Source: Turnera subulata
Lineage: Eukaryota; Streptophyta; Magnoliopsida; Malpighiales; Passifloraceae
Direction: 5' to 3'
Assembly (NCBI GenBank): GCA_028386065.3
Contig: JAKUCV010000976.1
Coordinates: forward strand, 103,268 to 167,267
DNA: 64,000 bases
The notes under the pieces were generated by a model, which did not search any database, was not told the DNA's origin, and saw only the letters and a program-made list of their open reading frames with translations. A program made the translations under genes and the position numbers. Below are positions 22,748-34,764 of this stretch, in pieces (position 1 is the stretch's first letter; every line of letters begins with the position of its first letter).

Positions 22748-25704
22748 CTCTCCTTGAATGTCATTGTACTTTGGGTAGAATACGCTTTAAAAGAACTGCC
22801 TCGTTAAAAACCTTACCAAGAAAAACCTAGTGGGATAAAAACTTGGTGAAGGAAAAAAGAGTGCAGTGTGTATTCTACTCCCCTTCATTTTGGCCTCCCT
22901 TGGTGTCACGAAGTCGTCGCATGCCAATCTTCCTTATCAACTTCTCAAAAATTTAAGTAGGCAGTGATTTTGTAAATAGGTCTGCCAAATTGTCACTTGA
23001 GCGAATCTGTTGAACACAAATATCACCATTCTTCTGGAGATCATGAGTGAAAAAGAATTTTGGTGATATGTGCTTTGTCCGGTCGCTTTGATGTATCCTT
23101 GCTTCAATTGGGCAATGCAGGCAGCATTATCTTCATAAATGATTATTGGAACATCTCTCCCACTATCCAATCCACAAGAATCTCAAATATGTTGTGTCAT
23201 TGATCTTAGCCAAACACACTCTCGACTAGCTTCATGTATGGCTACAATTTCTGCATTATTTGAAGAGGTGGCAATAATACTTTGCTTTGTGGATCGCCAC
23301 GATATAGCAGTTCCTCCATAAGTAAACAAGTAGCCTGTTTGTGACCGAGCCTTATGTGGATCAGACAAATAACCTGCATCTGCATAACCAATTAGATCGG
23401 GTTTGGACCCTGATGAATAAAATAATCACATATCCATTGTGCCCCGAAGATATCGGAAAATTTGTTTTATCCCATTCCAATGTCTGCGAGTTGGGGCAGA
23501 ACTATATCTTGCTAGTAAACTGACAGCAAAAGATATATCAGGTCTTGTATTATAGCAAGATACATTAAAGCTCCAACCGCACTGAGATATGGTACTTCCG
23601 GACCAAGAATCTCTTCATTATCTTCTCGAGGTCTGAAAATATCTTTCTTTTGATCAAGAGACCTCACAACCATCGGGGTACTTGTTGGATGCGCTTTGTC
23701 CATATAATGTGTCTGATGGACAAAGATCCCATTTTCTAAATGTGCAATTTGAAGACCTAGACAGAGTTTTGTCTTTCCAAGGTCCTTCATCTCAAATTCT
23801 TTCTTTAAACAATGCACGGTTTTGGAAACTTCTTCAGGAGTTCCAATAATATTTAAATCATCAACATAAACAGCAATGATGATATATTCATCCATGGACC
23901 TTTTAATAAAAACACATGGACATATGGAATCATTTTTGTAGCCTTCTTTAACTAAGTATTCACTGAGGCGATTATACCACATACGTCCAGATTGCTTCAA
24001 GCCATATAAAGATCTTTTCAATTTAATTGAGTATATATCCCGGAAATTAGTTGCTTCGGGCAACTTGAGTCCTTCAGGGACTCTCATGTATATATCATGG
24101 CTTATAGGTCCATAGAGATAGGCTGTAACAACATCCATTAGACACATTTCTAATTTTTCATGTACTGCTAGACTAATTAGATACCAAAAAGTTATTGCAT
24201 CCACCACAGGGGAATATGTCTCCTCATAATCAATACCAGGTCGTTGGGTAAAACCTTGTGCGACAAGCCGCGCTTTATATCTCATTATTTCATTTTCCTC
24301 GTTTCTTTTCCACACAAATACCCATTTGTAACCGACCGGTTTTACACCATCAGGTGTTGGGACTACAGGCCCAAAAACTTCTTGCTTCATGAGCGAGTCT
24401 AACTCAGCCTTAATTGCGTCTCTCCATTTTGGCCAATCATTTCTACGCCGGCATTCATCAATTGATTTAGGCTCATGATCCTCATTTCCTTCCATAATAT
24501 TTAGCGCTACATTATATGCAAAAATTTCGTCGACGGTTATTTCACGTCGGTTCCATCTTATTCCTGACATAATATAGTTGATTGAGATCTCATCATTTTG
24601 ACTTATTTCAGGTACCTGAGTTACTTCTGGAACATTACCATTTATGTCAGGAACCTCTTTTAGAGGATTTTTCTCATCTTGAGGAATTTCAATTTGAACC
24701 TCTGCAGGAGATTTTATTACCTCGTTGGGGCCATTTTGTATCTTTGCTCCTTTTCTCTGTCGAGGATTTTTATCTTTGGAACCGAGTGGTCTGCCACGCT
24801 TCTAGCGTGCTTTAGATTCATTTGCAATCTTTAGTTGTCCTTCGGGGACATCAATTCTAGCAGGAGCATTTGCAGCTGGTACATGAGATTTGGTCACTCT
24901 ATTGATATCAGTAAAAGCGTCTGGCAATTGATTTGCTATATTTTGAAATGAATTATCTTTTGAACTTCAAGTTCACATTGATTTGTACGAGGATCAAGAC
25001 TTGATAATGATATAGCATTCCATTTAATTTCTTTATCCAACCGCTTATTTTCTCCCCCTAATGTTGGATAATCATTTTCATCAAAATGACAATCAACAAA
25101 TCTTGCTGTAAATAAATCTCCAGTTGTTGGTTCCAAATATTTTATAATTGATGGAGATTCATATCCAACATATATTCCCATTCTTCTTTGAGCACCTATT
25201 TTAGTTCGCTGTGGTGGAGTAATTGGCACATATACTGCACAACCAAAGGTCCGAAGATGAGAGATATTAGGTTCATGACCATGAACCAATTGAATTGGGG
25301 AGAGTTTATGATAACTTGTTGGCCTGATGCGCACAAGTGCTGCTGCATGTAAAATAGCATGTCCTTAGGCAATAACGGGGAGTTTACATCTCATCAATAA
25401 TGGCCTAGCAATCAATTGGAGGCGTTTAATCAACGATTCTACAAGACCGTTTTGGGTATGAACATGAGCTACAGGATGCTCAACCACAATTCCAATTGAC
25501 ATACAATAGTCGTTGAATGCCTTAGAGGTGAATTCAACAGCATTATCAAGACGTATAGTCTTAATTGCATGATCAGGAAAGTGTGCTCGCAATTTGATCA
25601 ATTGTGACAATAAACGCGCAAATGCCAAATTGCGTGAGGACAACAAACACACATGGGACCATCTAGTTGATGTATCAATTAAAACCATAAAATATCTAAA
25701 TGGT
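22748..25704 (-). pseudogene. copia-3 pol (integrase half, RT, RNase H), minus strand
   Basis: From right to left: the second half of the integrase core (FMVLIDTSTRWSHVCLLSS, TIRLDNAVEFTSKAFNDY, then a stop near 25365), the linker region, RT at 24570-23512 with YKWVFVWKR, YKARLVAQGFTQRPGIDY, SLYGLKQSGRMWYNRL and catalytic YVDD, then RNase H pieces (SQTGYLFTYGGTAISWRSTK at 23350, IIYEDNAACIAQLKQGYIK at 23145). Stops and frame changes interrupt the coding near 25365, 24803, 23520 and 23180. The 22790-22900 stretch is the untranslated 3' region. The integrase N-terminal part, protease and gag are missing at the 25704/25705 junction with a gypsy LTR. The family differs from copia-1 and copia-2. 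Confidence 0.88.
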
Positions 25705-26496
25705 TGATGCGGACATGGATGCGGACATGGATGCGGACACTCAAGGAGCAGCTGGCGAGTTGGTGTTGCCCACGGGTCCAATTACACGGGCTCGATCCAA
25801 GAAGATAAAAGATCAATTGCAACGACAAGTTCAAGCATTGCTCAATCTCGAGTTGCAAGAAGAGCGAGTAATCAAGCTTGGAGAGAAGCTGAAACAGAAG
25901 CCCATCAATTTGCTATCAATTAGGTCAAGTCCATTATCAATTAGTTGATTAATGTGGGCTTTAGTTATTTGGGTTTTTTATTGTAAGGTTTTAATTAGTG
26001 TCCAAGTTATGTGGGCTCAATTAAAATCCTAGTCCATTTAGTAATAGGAGTGACTTGAGGAGGTGACTTGAGGAGGTGGCCGACTTTAGGGTTGAGGAGG
26101 TGCCGACCTAGGTGCTTTTGATCCTCTATAAATAGAGACCTAGGGGTTCATTGTTAGACAGAATATTTGAGAAATAAAAAGTTCAGTAAAGCTTGAATAT
26201 TCTCACATCAAGAGAGGGGTTTCTTTGCTTATTTTTATTTTAGGGATTTGCTAACAATTGTAGGTAGTGATATTTGCTATTGTGATTCATATTCCTTTGT
26301 GCTTTGTTTCTTTGTTGTCTAGCACCGAGAGATTAGGAGGTGGAGGGACTATCGCGTCCATCTGTTGTCTAGCACGGATTGTTCGGAGGTGAAGAGCAAC
26401 AGTGCATAAAGTGTGCACGATTGGTGGTGATTTGAGATCGGGACAATCTTAGATACGAAGGTGCTTCTAGGGCCGGCTAGGTGTGTTGTCGTATCA
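25705..26496 (+). mobile_element. Ty3/gypsy LTR (A type), plus strand
   Basis: 792 bp, starting TGATGCGGACATGG and ending TGTTGTCGTATCA. A 12-bp unit (GGACATGGATGC) is repeated near the start. The first ~245 bp are open in frame and encode a tail with GPITRARSKKIKDQLQRQ ending near INLLSI. CTCTATAAATAG near 26133 is a likely TATA box. The left flank (ATGGT) and right flank (CTCAG) are not duplicates, so this is either a solo LTR with later rearrangement or the remains of a larger element. Confidence 0.85.
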
Positions 26497-27156
26497 CTCA
26501 GGGCCTGGGAGATACCATAAAATCTCCTCAAGATAAGGGAAAAGTCGTATCTGTTCAAGATAAAGAAGGGACAAGTCACGAAAAGGCAAAAGATGTATCT
26601 AGTCAAGAAAAGGCCAAAGCCATGATCTTTCTCCGTCATCATCTTCAAGATAGTCTAAAGACGGAACACCTTACTATCAAAAATCCTGCAGATCTTTGGA
26701 AGAATTTGAAAGAAAGGTATGATCACCTGAAGATGGTCATACTCCCAAAAGCTCGTTACGAGTGGATGTATCTGAGGCTGCAAGATTTTAAATCTGTGCA
26801 TGAATATAATTCAGCTATGTTTCGAATAAGCTCTCAGATGAAACTATGTGGAGAAAACACTACTGATGCTGATATGTCAGGAAAAAACATTCTCTACTTT
26901 CCATGCATCAAATGTGCTCCTGCAGCAGCAATATTGTGAAAAGGGTTTCACAAAATATTCTGATTTAATTTCTTGCCTCCTGGTAGCTGAACAAAATAAC
27001 GACTATTGATGAAAAATCATGAGTCTCGTCCCACTGCTTCTGCTCCATTCCCAGAAGCGAATGCAGCAGTACATGATAATTCTGGTCGTGGGCATGGACG
27101 TGGACGTGGAAGGAACAATTTTAATCACCGAGGACCACAATATTGGCAAGGCTAAA

Positions 27157-27583
27157 GGGTTGTGTTTATCGATTTGGTCATTTTTCATCCTTGTGTTACA
27201 AAATGGACATTTTTCATCCCTATGTTGATTTTCCAGGACATTTTTCATTTTTCTCCGATTTTCTGAAAATAAAATGCTGACATGTCAATTTTAAAATTGG
27301 CACATCAGCTATGTGGGCCCATATTAAACTGAAAACACGCAACTAAAATCTCACCACCCAACCCGTTTTTGCCTATGGGTTTTGGGTTTGGTGTTTTCAA
27401 GTTAAATTTGGGCCCACATGTCATATTTTTAATTGACACATCATTATTTTCTTTTCGGAAAATCGGGAAAAAATGAAAAATTTCCCGAAAAATCAACACA
27501 GGGATGAAAAATGTCCATTTTGTAACACAGGGATGAAAAATGCTTAAAGCGATAAACACAAGGATCAAAAATATGATTGACCC
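27157..27583. mobile_element. Small foldback element inside copia-M gag
   Basis: 427 bp. Left arm GGGTTGTGTTTATCG...CATTTTTCATCC...ACAAAATGGACATTTTTC; the right arm is its inverse (from GAAAAATCAACACAGGG to 27583). Arms are about 70-95 bp, and the right end has about 20 extra bases before its GGGTC. The interior is not coding and holds further inverse pieces (TGTGGGCCC / GGGCCCACA). Candidate flanks AAGGCTAAA and ATAGATAAA match at only six of nine bases, so the duplication is weak. The general form matches the element at 20260. Confidence 0.7.
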
Positions 27584-28046
27584 ATAGATAAATGATGCCA
27601 AATACCATGATAAAAAAAATCACGAGATAGTCTGCTTTCGATGTGGCATGACAGGTCATTGGTCACGGATATGCTGTACAGCGAAGCACTTGGTAGAACT
27701 TTACCAATCATCTTTGAAAGGAAAAAATAAAGTTGCTGAAACAAATTTTGTTCAAGATGATGTCCAAGATGCTGCCTTCCAGTCTGACTCATATTTCGAT
27801 ATTGATGATTATCTTGCTGATCTAGAAGAAGCAAGCAAGAAAATGAAGCTAGAATAATCTTGTTGTCTATTTCCTTGTATTTTACATTTATGTTCTTATC
27901 TGTTGTTTATTTCTATTAATGTTCTTAATGTTCTTTTAATTTGGAATAAATTTCAGTTCAATATTACTTTCTTATGCATCTTTTATTTTCTTTTATGAAG
28001 ATATGGACATTCAACTATGTGGTTCCAAGAACAATGACTCAGAAAT

Positions 28047-28180
28047 CTGTCTAGTAGACAGTACAACTACTCATTCCGTATTTAATAAACGAAAATATTT
28101 CTTTACTTTGAATATTTCTTTCAGATATCTGTCTAGCAGACAGTGCACTTGGTAGAAATCTGTCTAGCGGACAGTGCAAC
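28047..28180 (+). repeat. Threefold repeat of CTGTCTAGnnGACAG around the protease motif
   Basis: Near-palindromic CTGTCTAGTAGACAG at 28047, CTGTCTAGCAGACAG at 28129 and CTGTCTAGCGGACAG at 28160. The first encodes the protease active-site stretch I-C-L-V-D-S-T. The other two look like partial duplications of it, the last again followed by CAACTACTC. Confidence 0.7.
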
Positions 28181-28186
28181 TACTCT

Positions 28187-28369
28187 TTCTGTTTTAGCTT
28201 CTCTCCAAGCTTGATTACTCGCTCTTCTTGCAACTCGAGATTGAGCAATGCTTGAACTTGTCGTTGCAATTGATCTTTTATCTTCTTGGATCGAGCCCGT
28301 GTAAATGGACCCGTGGGCAACACTAACTTGTCAGCTGCTCCTTGAGTGTCCGCATCCATGTCAGCATCA
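28187..28369 (-). mobile_element. Gypsy A 3' LTR, first 183 bp
   Basis: On the minus strand this starts TGATGCTGACATGGATGC after the purine-rich tract and matches the LTR at 25705 as far as codons for KLGEKLKQK. It encodes the GPFTRARSKKIKDQ tail. Truncated at 28187. Confidence 0.85.
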
Positions 28370-29294
28370 TTCCCCCCTTGCTGAAAAAGATTCGTCCTTC
28401 AATCTGTACCTGCATTGTCAAAGGAAGTAAGATCAGAAACATTGAATGTGGCGCTAACACCATACTCACCTGACAGATCATTCTTGTAAGCATTGTTGCC
28501 AATGCATTCAAGAACTTGAAAAGGTCCATCTCCACGTGGATCCATTTTAGATTTCCTTTGCCTAGGAAACCTCTCCTTCCGAAAGTGTACCCAAACCCAA
28601 TCGCCAGGCTCAAACCGTACAAGTTTGCGCCATTGATTAGCTCTTTGAGCATACTTCTTGTTCTTTGTCTCAATATGCTGTCGAGCTTTCTCATGAATAG
28701 ACCGCACCAACTTTGCTTTTTGCTGTCCATCTGCACTCACAAACTCGTTAACAGGTAAAGGAAACAAATCCAAAGGGGTTAGTGGGTTATATCCATAAAT
28801 GATTTCAAAAGGTGAATAACCCGTAGAAGAATGCATGCTCCTATTATAAGCAAACTCGACCAATGGCAAACATCCTCCCCAAGTTTTCAAATTTTTACCC
28901 AGAAAAGCACACAACAAAGATACCAAAGTTTGGTTTACCACTTCAGTCTGTCCATCCGTTTGAGGATGACAAGTCGTCGAGAACAACAACTTGGTCCCCA
29001 ACTTACCCCATAACATGCGCCAGAAGTGACTGAGGAACTTAGAATCCCTGTCTGAAACAATGGTTTTAGGAAGGCCATGCAATCGCACAACATTCCTAAA
29101 GAATAAGTCAACAACATGAGATGCATCATCTGTTTTATGACAAGCAATAAAATGTGCCATTTTGCTAAACCTGTCAACAACAACAAATACACTATCATGT
29201 CCCCGCTTGGTCCGAGGTAACCCAATAACAAAATCCATAGACAAATCAGTTCAAGGGCTATTCGGAACAGGCAATGGCGTGTACAACCCATGAG
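28370..29294 (-). pseudogene. Gypsy A integrase core and C-terminal domain
   Basis: Reading leftwards from the copia-2 edge: the frame continues [13 protein letters not shown], a stop precedes TDLS, then it is open from [17 protein letters not shown]. The catalytic acidic residues are recognisable in [12 protein letters not shown] context, IVSDRDSKF and [44 protein letters not shown] and [18 protein letters not shown] mark the C-terminal region. The frame ends at a stop at 28399, shortly before the LTR, where D and E continue into the LTR. Confidence 0.88.
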
Positions 29295-29299
29295 GTTGC
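29295..29299. repeat. copia-2 target-site duplication (GTTGC), left copy
   Basis: GTTGC at 29295-29299 abuts the left LTR and is repeated at 37528-37532 after the right LTR. Removing the element and one copy restores a continuous gypsy A integrase reading frame (A-K-S-K-V-Q-P-H-G-L-Y). Confidence 0.92.
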
Positions 29300-30781
29300 T
29301 GTAAGTAACCGGGCATGCAAACTTGACAATCAAGTGCAGCAGAAAGACCCGGAAACCTTGGAGGATCCAAGTGAAGCAACCTAACCGAACAACAAAATCG
29401 ATCATACCTGAAACGGTTAGGATCTTTCACCTAACTGAAGAACCGAATCAGTTAGAGCCGGAAGGATATCCTGCTCCTCTACGGTATCCACACGAACCGT
29501 CAATCACCAGCCAGAATCGTCTCACAATCCCCAACCCCCGAGCACTCCCGAATCGTGGTGCTAGCTACGGATTTCCGGGAGCTATATGTGGTGTTTATGG
29601 TATCTCTTTCTTTCACAAAGAAGAGAGGAAGATGTGTGTGTGTTTCTAGCTCTGAAAAACCCAGAATTCAAAATGCAAGAGAGAGTGAGAAGTGTCAAGA
29701 GTAATCAGATTACTCTCCCTCAATTAGTGCTAAGAGACAATGGAATAATGGCCAACATAATGGCCCATTATCTTTTTATGATTATGTCTCCACATAACCA
29801 TGTCTCCACTAATGTACAAACACTCATCACAGCACTAACTTGGTCCAATAATTCTGTCAATTACTGAACCAAACCAGCCCAAAATGTGGTCCAACCACAG
29901 TCCAACCACAAATCGGTTCAACCACGGTCCAACTATGGTTCAACCACCTGCTCGAATCAACGGTTCTATGTGTGTGACCCTGTAGGCACTTGTAACGTCC
30001 GAAAATAATTGTAAAATCTCATTTTACAATTATAAGCAAAGAGCGGCATCTAGCAACACATCATTGCTACCCGAACGACAAGATCAGTACTGATTCTATA
30101 TGCCTCGGAACATGTCATCGTCCTTTCGTCCCATTATCAAGATTAAACCGAGACATGGAAAACGTCATTCTCGTATATGTTTAATCTTAGTTTCTTAATC
30201 CCCGAGTTAACTGTGTAAAACGGATCCTAATGATATCACCATATCATATAATCCGAGCATGGCCATGCATTTATAGTTCAACTCTATCAAGAGGCCCATC
30301 TGATAATATACCCATTATATGGGTCGGACGATTTCCATCTTGATCAATATCATATACCCAATGATTACCCTTAAGTCTACCCAGTTACGGATGACTAGGA
30401 ATAATATCAAAGTATATGACTCACATGTTGGGAACCTTGATGATCTCAGGTCTAAGGACAATACATATAAGAACCACTAATGACAATCATATAACGTTCC
30501 ATATAGGGTTCTTATGTGGGTCGGTCCAGTCCACAAGTTCTCTAACTTATACCCGTATGTAGAATTAATATCTCATATAATTCTCAACAGACGCTAGTCT
30601 TAATTTATTATTACAACCCATCCATAATAATAATCGACTAGGGACATTTAAGAATACAAAATATTCTAGGGTTATAAATATGTGCAAGCGATTATCTCAT
30701 AATCATATTTATTAGAATAACCTTAATGTATATACATGATTACAATCATCCATTGATTGGCTTTTGGGCATATTACTAACA
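29300..30781 (-). mobile_element. copia-2 3' LTR
   Basis: On the minus strand this starts TGTTAGTAATATGCCC at 30781 and ends TTACTTACA at 29300. Compared with the 5' LTR it has ~14 extra bases near 29790 (CACATAACCATGTC region) and lacks ~24 bases near 30345. Confidence 0.93.
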
Positions 30782-30791
30782 ATCTCCCACT
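30782..30791 (-). promoter_or_regulatory. copia-2 polypurine tract
   Basis: Reads AGTGGGAGAT on the minus strand, directly before the 3' LTR; identical to that of copia-1. Confidence 0.85.
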
Positions 30792-30801
30792 TGCACTAAA
30801 G

Positions 30802-33800
30802 CTAATCAACCATGTATCTAATACCAATGGATGCGCAATGACCATCATGCTTCTGCTGCGTGAGTGGCTTCGTCAAGGGATCTGCTACATTGTTCTCAGA
30901 AGGAACTCTGCACAGCCTGACATCGCCTCTTTCTATGATCTCTCTAATAAGATGATAGCGTCGGAGTATATGTTTGGATCTCTGGTGGTATCTAGGCTCT
31001 TGAGCCTGTGCGATTGTCCCATTATTGTCATAATAGAGCTCAATCGGACTCTCAATACTAGGAACCACCCCAAGTTCAGTTATGAACTTCTTAATCCAAA
31101 CAGCCTCTTTCGCCGCATCTGAGGTAGCAATGTACTCAGCCTCGGTTGTAGAGTCTGCAACTGTCTCTTGCTTAGAACTCTTCCAGCATACAGCACCACC
31201 TCCAAGACAAAACACATAACCTGATTGCGATCTGAAGTCATCCCTGTCTGTTTGGAAGCTAGCATCTGTGTAATCCTTTACAACAAGCTCATCAACGCTT
31301 CCATACACAAGGAATGCATCCTTAGTCCTTCTCAAGTACTTAAGGATGTTCTTAACCGCTGTCCAGTGACTCTCACCGGGATCAGATTGATATCTTCTTG
31401 TGACACTCAAAGCATAAGCGACATCCGGTCGAGTACATAGCATGGCATACATGATAGATCCTATTTCCGAAGCATAAGGGATCTTACTCATCCGCTCTCT
31501 CTCCTTCGATGTACTAGGACATTGATTCTTAGAGAGAGATTGGCCATGTGACATAGGCAAGAATCCTTTCTTGGAATCTTGCATGCTAAACCTCTTTAGC
31601 ACCTTGTCAATATACGTACTCTGACTTAGCCCGAGAAGCCTTTTGGATCTATCTCTATAGATCTTTATACCTAACACATAGGCAGCTTCACCTAAGTCCT
31701 TCATCGAGAAATTCTTCCCTAACCAATTCTTTACAGACTGTAGTGTCGGAATATCATTCCCAATGAGTAGAATGTCATCAACATACAACAACAAGAAAAC
31801 AACAGTGCTCCCACTAACCTTCTTGTAAACACATGGTTCATCTTCATTCTTAATGAAACCAAACTCTTTGATTACTTCATTAAAACGAAGATTCCAACTC
31901 CTAGAAGCTTGCTTCAACCCATAGATGGATCTTTGCAACTTGCATACCATATTAGCATTCTCTGGATCGACAAAACCTTTAGGTTGTGTCATGTACACAT
32001 CCTCTAAAAGATTTCCAATTAGGAAAGCGGTTTTGACATCCATCTGCCATATCTCATAATCATGGTATGCCGCTATTGCCAACATAATCCGGATGGATTT
32101 AACCATGGCAACTGGTGAGAAAGTTTCATCATAGTCTATACCATGAACTTGTTTGAAACCTTTCGCAACCAATCGCCCTTTATAGGTAATCACATTACCA
32201 TCCATGTCGGTCTTTTTCATAAAGTCCCATTTGCACCCTATGGGTTTTACCCCTTCGGGTGGATCAACCAAGGTCCATACCTTGTTTTCATACATGGATT
32301 CCATTTCCGAATTCATGGCTTCTAGCCACTTCTTGGAGTCCGAACCCGTAATGGCCTGCTGATAGGAAGTGGGCTCATCCTCATCTATGAGCATCATATC
32401 TCCAGTATGAGTCATAAGAAATCCATATCTCTCAGGCTCATACCGAATCCTATCCGACCTATGCGGTCCATGTGTTATAGGTACATGATTCTCATCCACA
32501 ACATCTTGTGGTTCCTGTCCTTATTCCATCTCAGCCTCTAGATCTCGAACTTCTTCGAGTTCTATTTTTCTCCCACTGATTCCTCTAGAAATAAGTTCTC
32601 TTTCTAGAAAAATAGCAGCCCAAGCAACAAACACTTTGTGGTCGGTGGGATTATAGAAGTAATACCCTTTTGTTTCCTTAGGGTATCCTACAAAAAGGCA
32701 CTTCTCGGATTGCGGGCCGAGTTTATCGGATGCTTCACGTCTCACGTAAGCCTCACAACCCCAAATCCTCATAAAAAACAAATTGGGACGCTTCCCGGTC
32801 CATATCTCATATGGTGTCTTTTCAACCGATTTTGATGGAACACGGTTAAGTGTAAAAGCAGCACTCAATAATGCATGTCCCCAAAATGAAGAAAGAAGGT
32901 CTGCTTGACTCATCATAGAACGAACCATGTCTATCAAAGTTCTATTCCTCCTTTCAGATACACCATTCCATTGAGGCGTACCTGGTGGAGTAAGCTGTGA
33001 TACTATACCACATTGCTTTAGAAGATCAAGAAATTCTCGGCTTAAATATTCACCTCCTCGATCAGATCGAAGCATTTTAATACTTTTACCGAGTTGATTC
33101 TGTACTTCATTCTTGAATTCTTTGAACTTTTCAAAGGATTCTGACTTGTGTATCATTAGATACACATAGCCATATCTACTGTAATCATCAGTAAATGTAA
33201 TGAAGTATTGAAAACCACCTCTAGCTTGTGTAGACATAGGTCCGCATACATCAGAATGTATAAGACCTAATAAGTCCGAAGCTCTTTCTCCTTTACCAGT
33301 AAAGGGAGCTTTCGTCATTTTGCCTAATAAGGATGACTCACATGTCTCAAATGATTCGAAATCAAATAAGTCTAAAAGTCCATCTTTATGGAGTTTAGCA
33401 ATACGAGTCTCGTTTATATGGCCCAAACGACAATGCCAAAGGTAGGTTTCATTAGAATTGTTCATTCTAACCTTCTTCGTATTAACATTATAGATTGGCG
33501 TTTCTAGGTTTAGAACATACAAACCATTGCTCAAATACAAACCATTGCTCAAATATGCACCACCATAATAAATATCATTGAAATAAATAGAACAACATTT
33601 GTTCTCTATTACAAATGAAAAGCCTTTCTTGTCCAGACAAGAAACATAAATCAAATTTCTGCTTATGGTAGGAACATAATAACAATCGTCCAGTTCTAAA
33701 ACCAAACCACTCGGTAAAGATAGATAGTAAGTCCCTACGGCTAATGCAGCAACTCTTGCTCCATTTCCAACGCGTAGGTCTATATCACCCTTCGCCAATC

Positions 33801-34764
33801 TCCTACTCTTTCTTAGTTCCTGTACATTCACACAAATGTGAGAACCACATCCGGTATCTAATACCCATGATGCAGAGATAGAGATATTGGCTTCTATAAC
33901 GAAAATACCTGAAGTGGAAGTCTCACTTCCCTTCTTCTTCTTTACCTCTTCAAGGTAAACAGGGCAGTTGCGCTTCCAATGGCCCGGTTTATTGCAATGG
34001 AAACAATGTCCTTCCTTTGCAATACCACCCTTGGGTTTCAGCACGTGGTCACAAGAAGATGCACATGCACCAAACTTTTTGGCACATTTCTTCTTCTTGT
34101 TGAACTTTGCTTTACCCTTTCCTTTGCCTTTTCCAATCATCAAAATGTTGGATTTGTTTGCCCTCATTTGTTGCTCAACTGTTCCCAACATGTTAAGCAA
34201 CTCAGACAACGATTTGTCAAGATGATTCATATTGAAGTTCATGACAAATTGGCTGTAACTGTCCGGCAACGATTGCAGGACTAGATCAACCACCAACTCC
34301 TTTTGCAAAGGAAAACCAAGACCATCAAGGCTCTCAATGTAACCAATCATTTTGAGCACATGAGGTCTCACAGGTGATGACTCTGCCATCCTGCATTGGA
34401 ACAATGCCTTAGAGGTCTCATACCTCTCATGCCTTGCTTGCTCATCAAAGAGCATCTTAAGGTGTTCGATCATATCGAACGCCCCCATGTTCTCATGTTG
34501 CTTCTGAATTCCAGATTCCATGGCTATTAGCATAAGACATGCGACATCCAATGCATCATCAAGATGCTTCTTGTAAGCATCCCTTTCTGCCCTAGGAGCA
34601 TTAGGCGCCGGTACAATCGGAACAGGCCCTTCAAGGACATACAACTTCTTTTCTTGTTTGAGGACAATCCTCAAATTGCGGTACCACTTTAGGAAATTAT
34701 TCCCATTCAGCTTTTCCTTCTCAAGGACCGATCGCAATGATAGTGTACCTGTGTTTTGTGCCAT
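30802..34764 (-). pseudogene. copia-2 gag-pol polyprotein with one nonsense codon
   Basis: One frame of 1321 codons from 34764 (MAQNTGTLSLRSVLEKEKL) to 30802, interrupted only by TAA at 32523-32521; copia-1 has CAA (Q) there, so a C-to-T change is likely. Domains: gag with FLKWYRNLRIVL, knuckle CFHCNKPGHWKRNC, protease WVLDTGCGSHIC, integrase (LGHINETRIAKLH, then HSDVCGPMS, FTDDYSRYGY, LRSDRGGEY, PQWNGVSERRNRTL), RT (YKGRLVAKGFKQVHGIDYDE, SIYGLKQASRSWNL, YVDD), RNase H (DASFQTDRDDF, AEYIATSDAAKEAVW). The second cysteine of the integrase zinc region is serine (CESS versus CESC in copia-1). The stop would separate gag-PR-INT (747 aa) from RT-RNase H (565 aa). Confidence 0.95.

Larger units (their letters stand above)
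26497..28186 (+). pseudogene. copia-M gag and protease fragment
   Basis: Gag of a Ty1/copia element, truncated at its N-terminus by the LTR junction. A UBN2-type region is visible (AMIFLRHHLQDSLK, LWKNLKERYDHLKMVILP, YNSAMFRISSQMKLCG). A frame change follows near 26895, then the frame resumes with QNN...LLMKNHESR near 27000. The foldback element at 27157-27583 is inserted before the zinc knuckle CFRCGMTGHWSRIC (27632-27673). Gag ends EEASKKMKLE at 27857. A separate short frame at 28004-28143 holds the protease-like ICLVDSTTTHSVF. The sequence stops at a gypsy LTR fragment at 28187. 27858-28003 looks like an AT-rich spacer. Confidence 0.85.

Noticed and set aside
25700..26501. Simple solo LTR insertion in one copia element
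   Set aside because: The flanks ATGGT and CTCAG differ, and the two copia flanks are on opposite strands.
28323..29405. Alternative minus- and plus-strand frames over gypsy A integrase
   Set aside because: They lack integrase motifs and are shadows of the frame that contains SMDFVIGLP and IVSDRDSKF.
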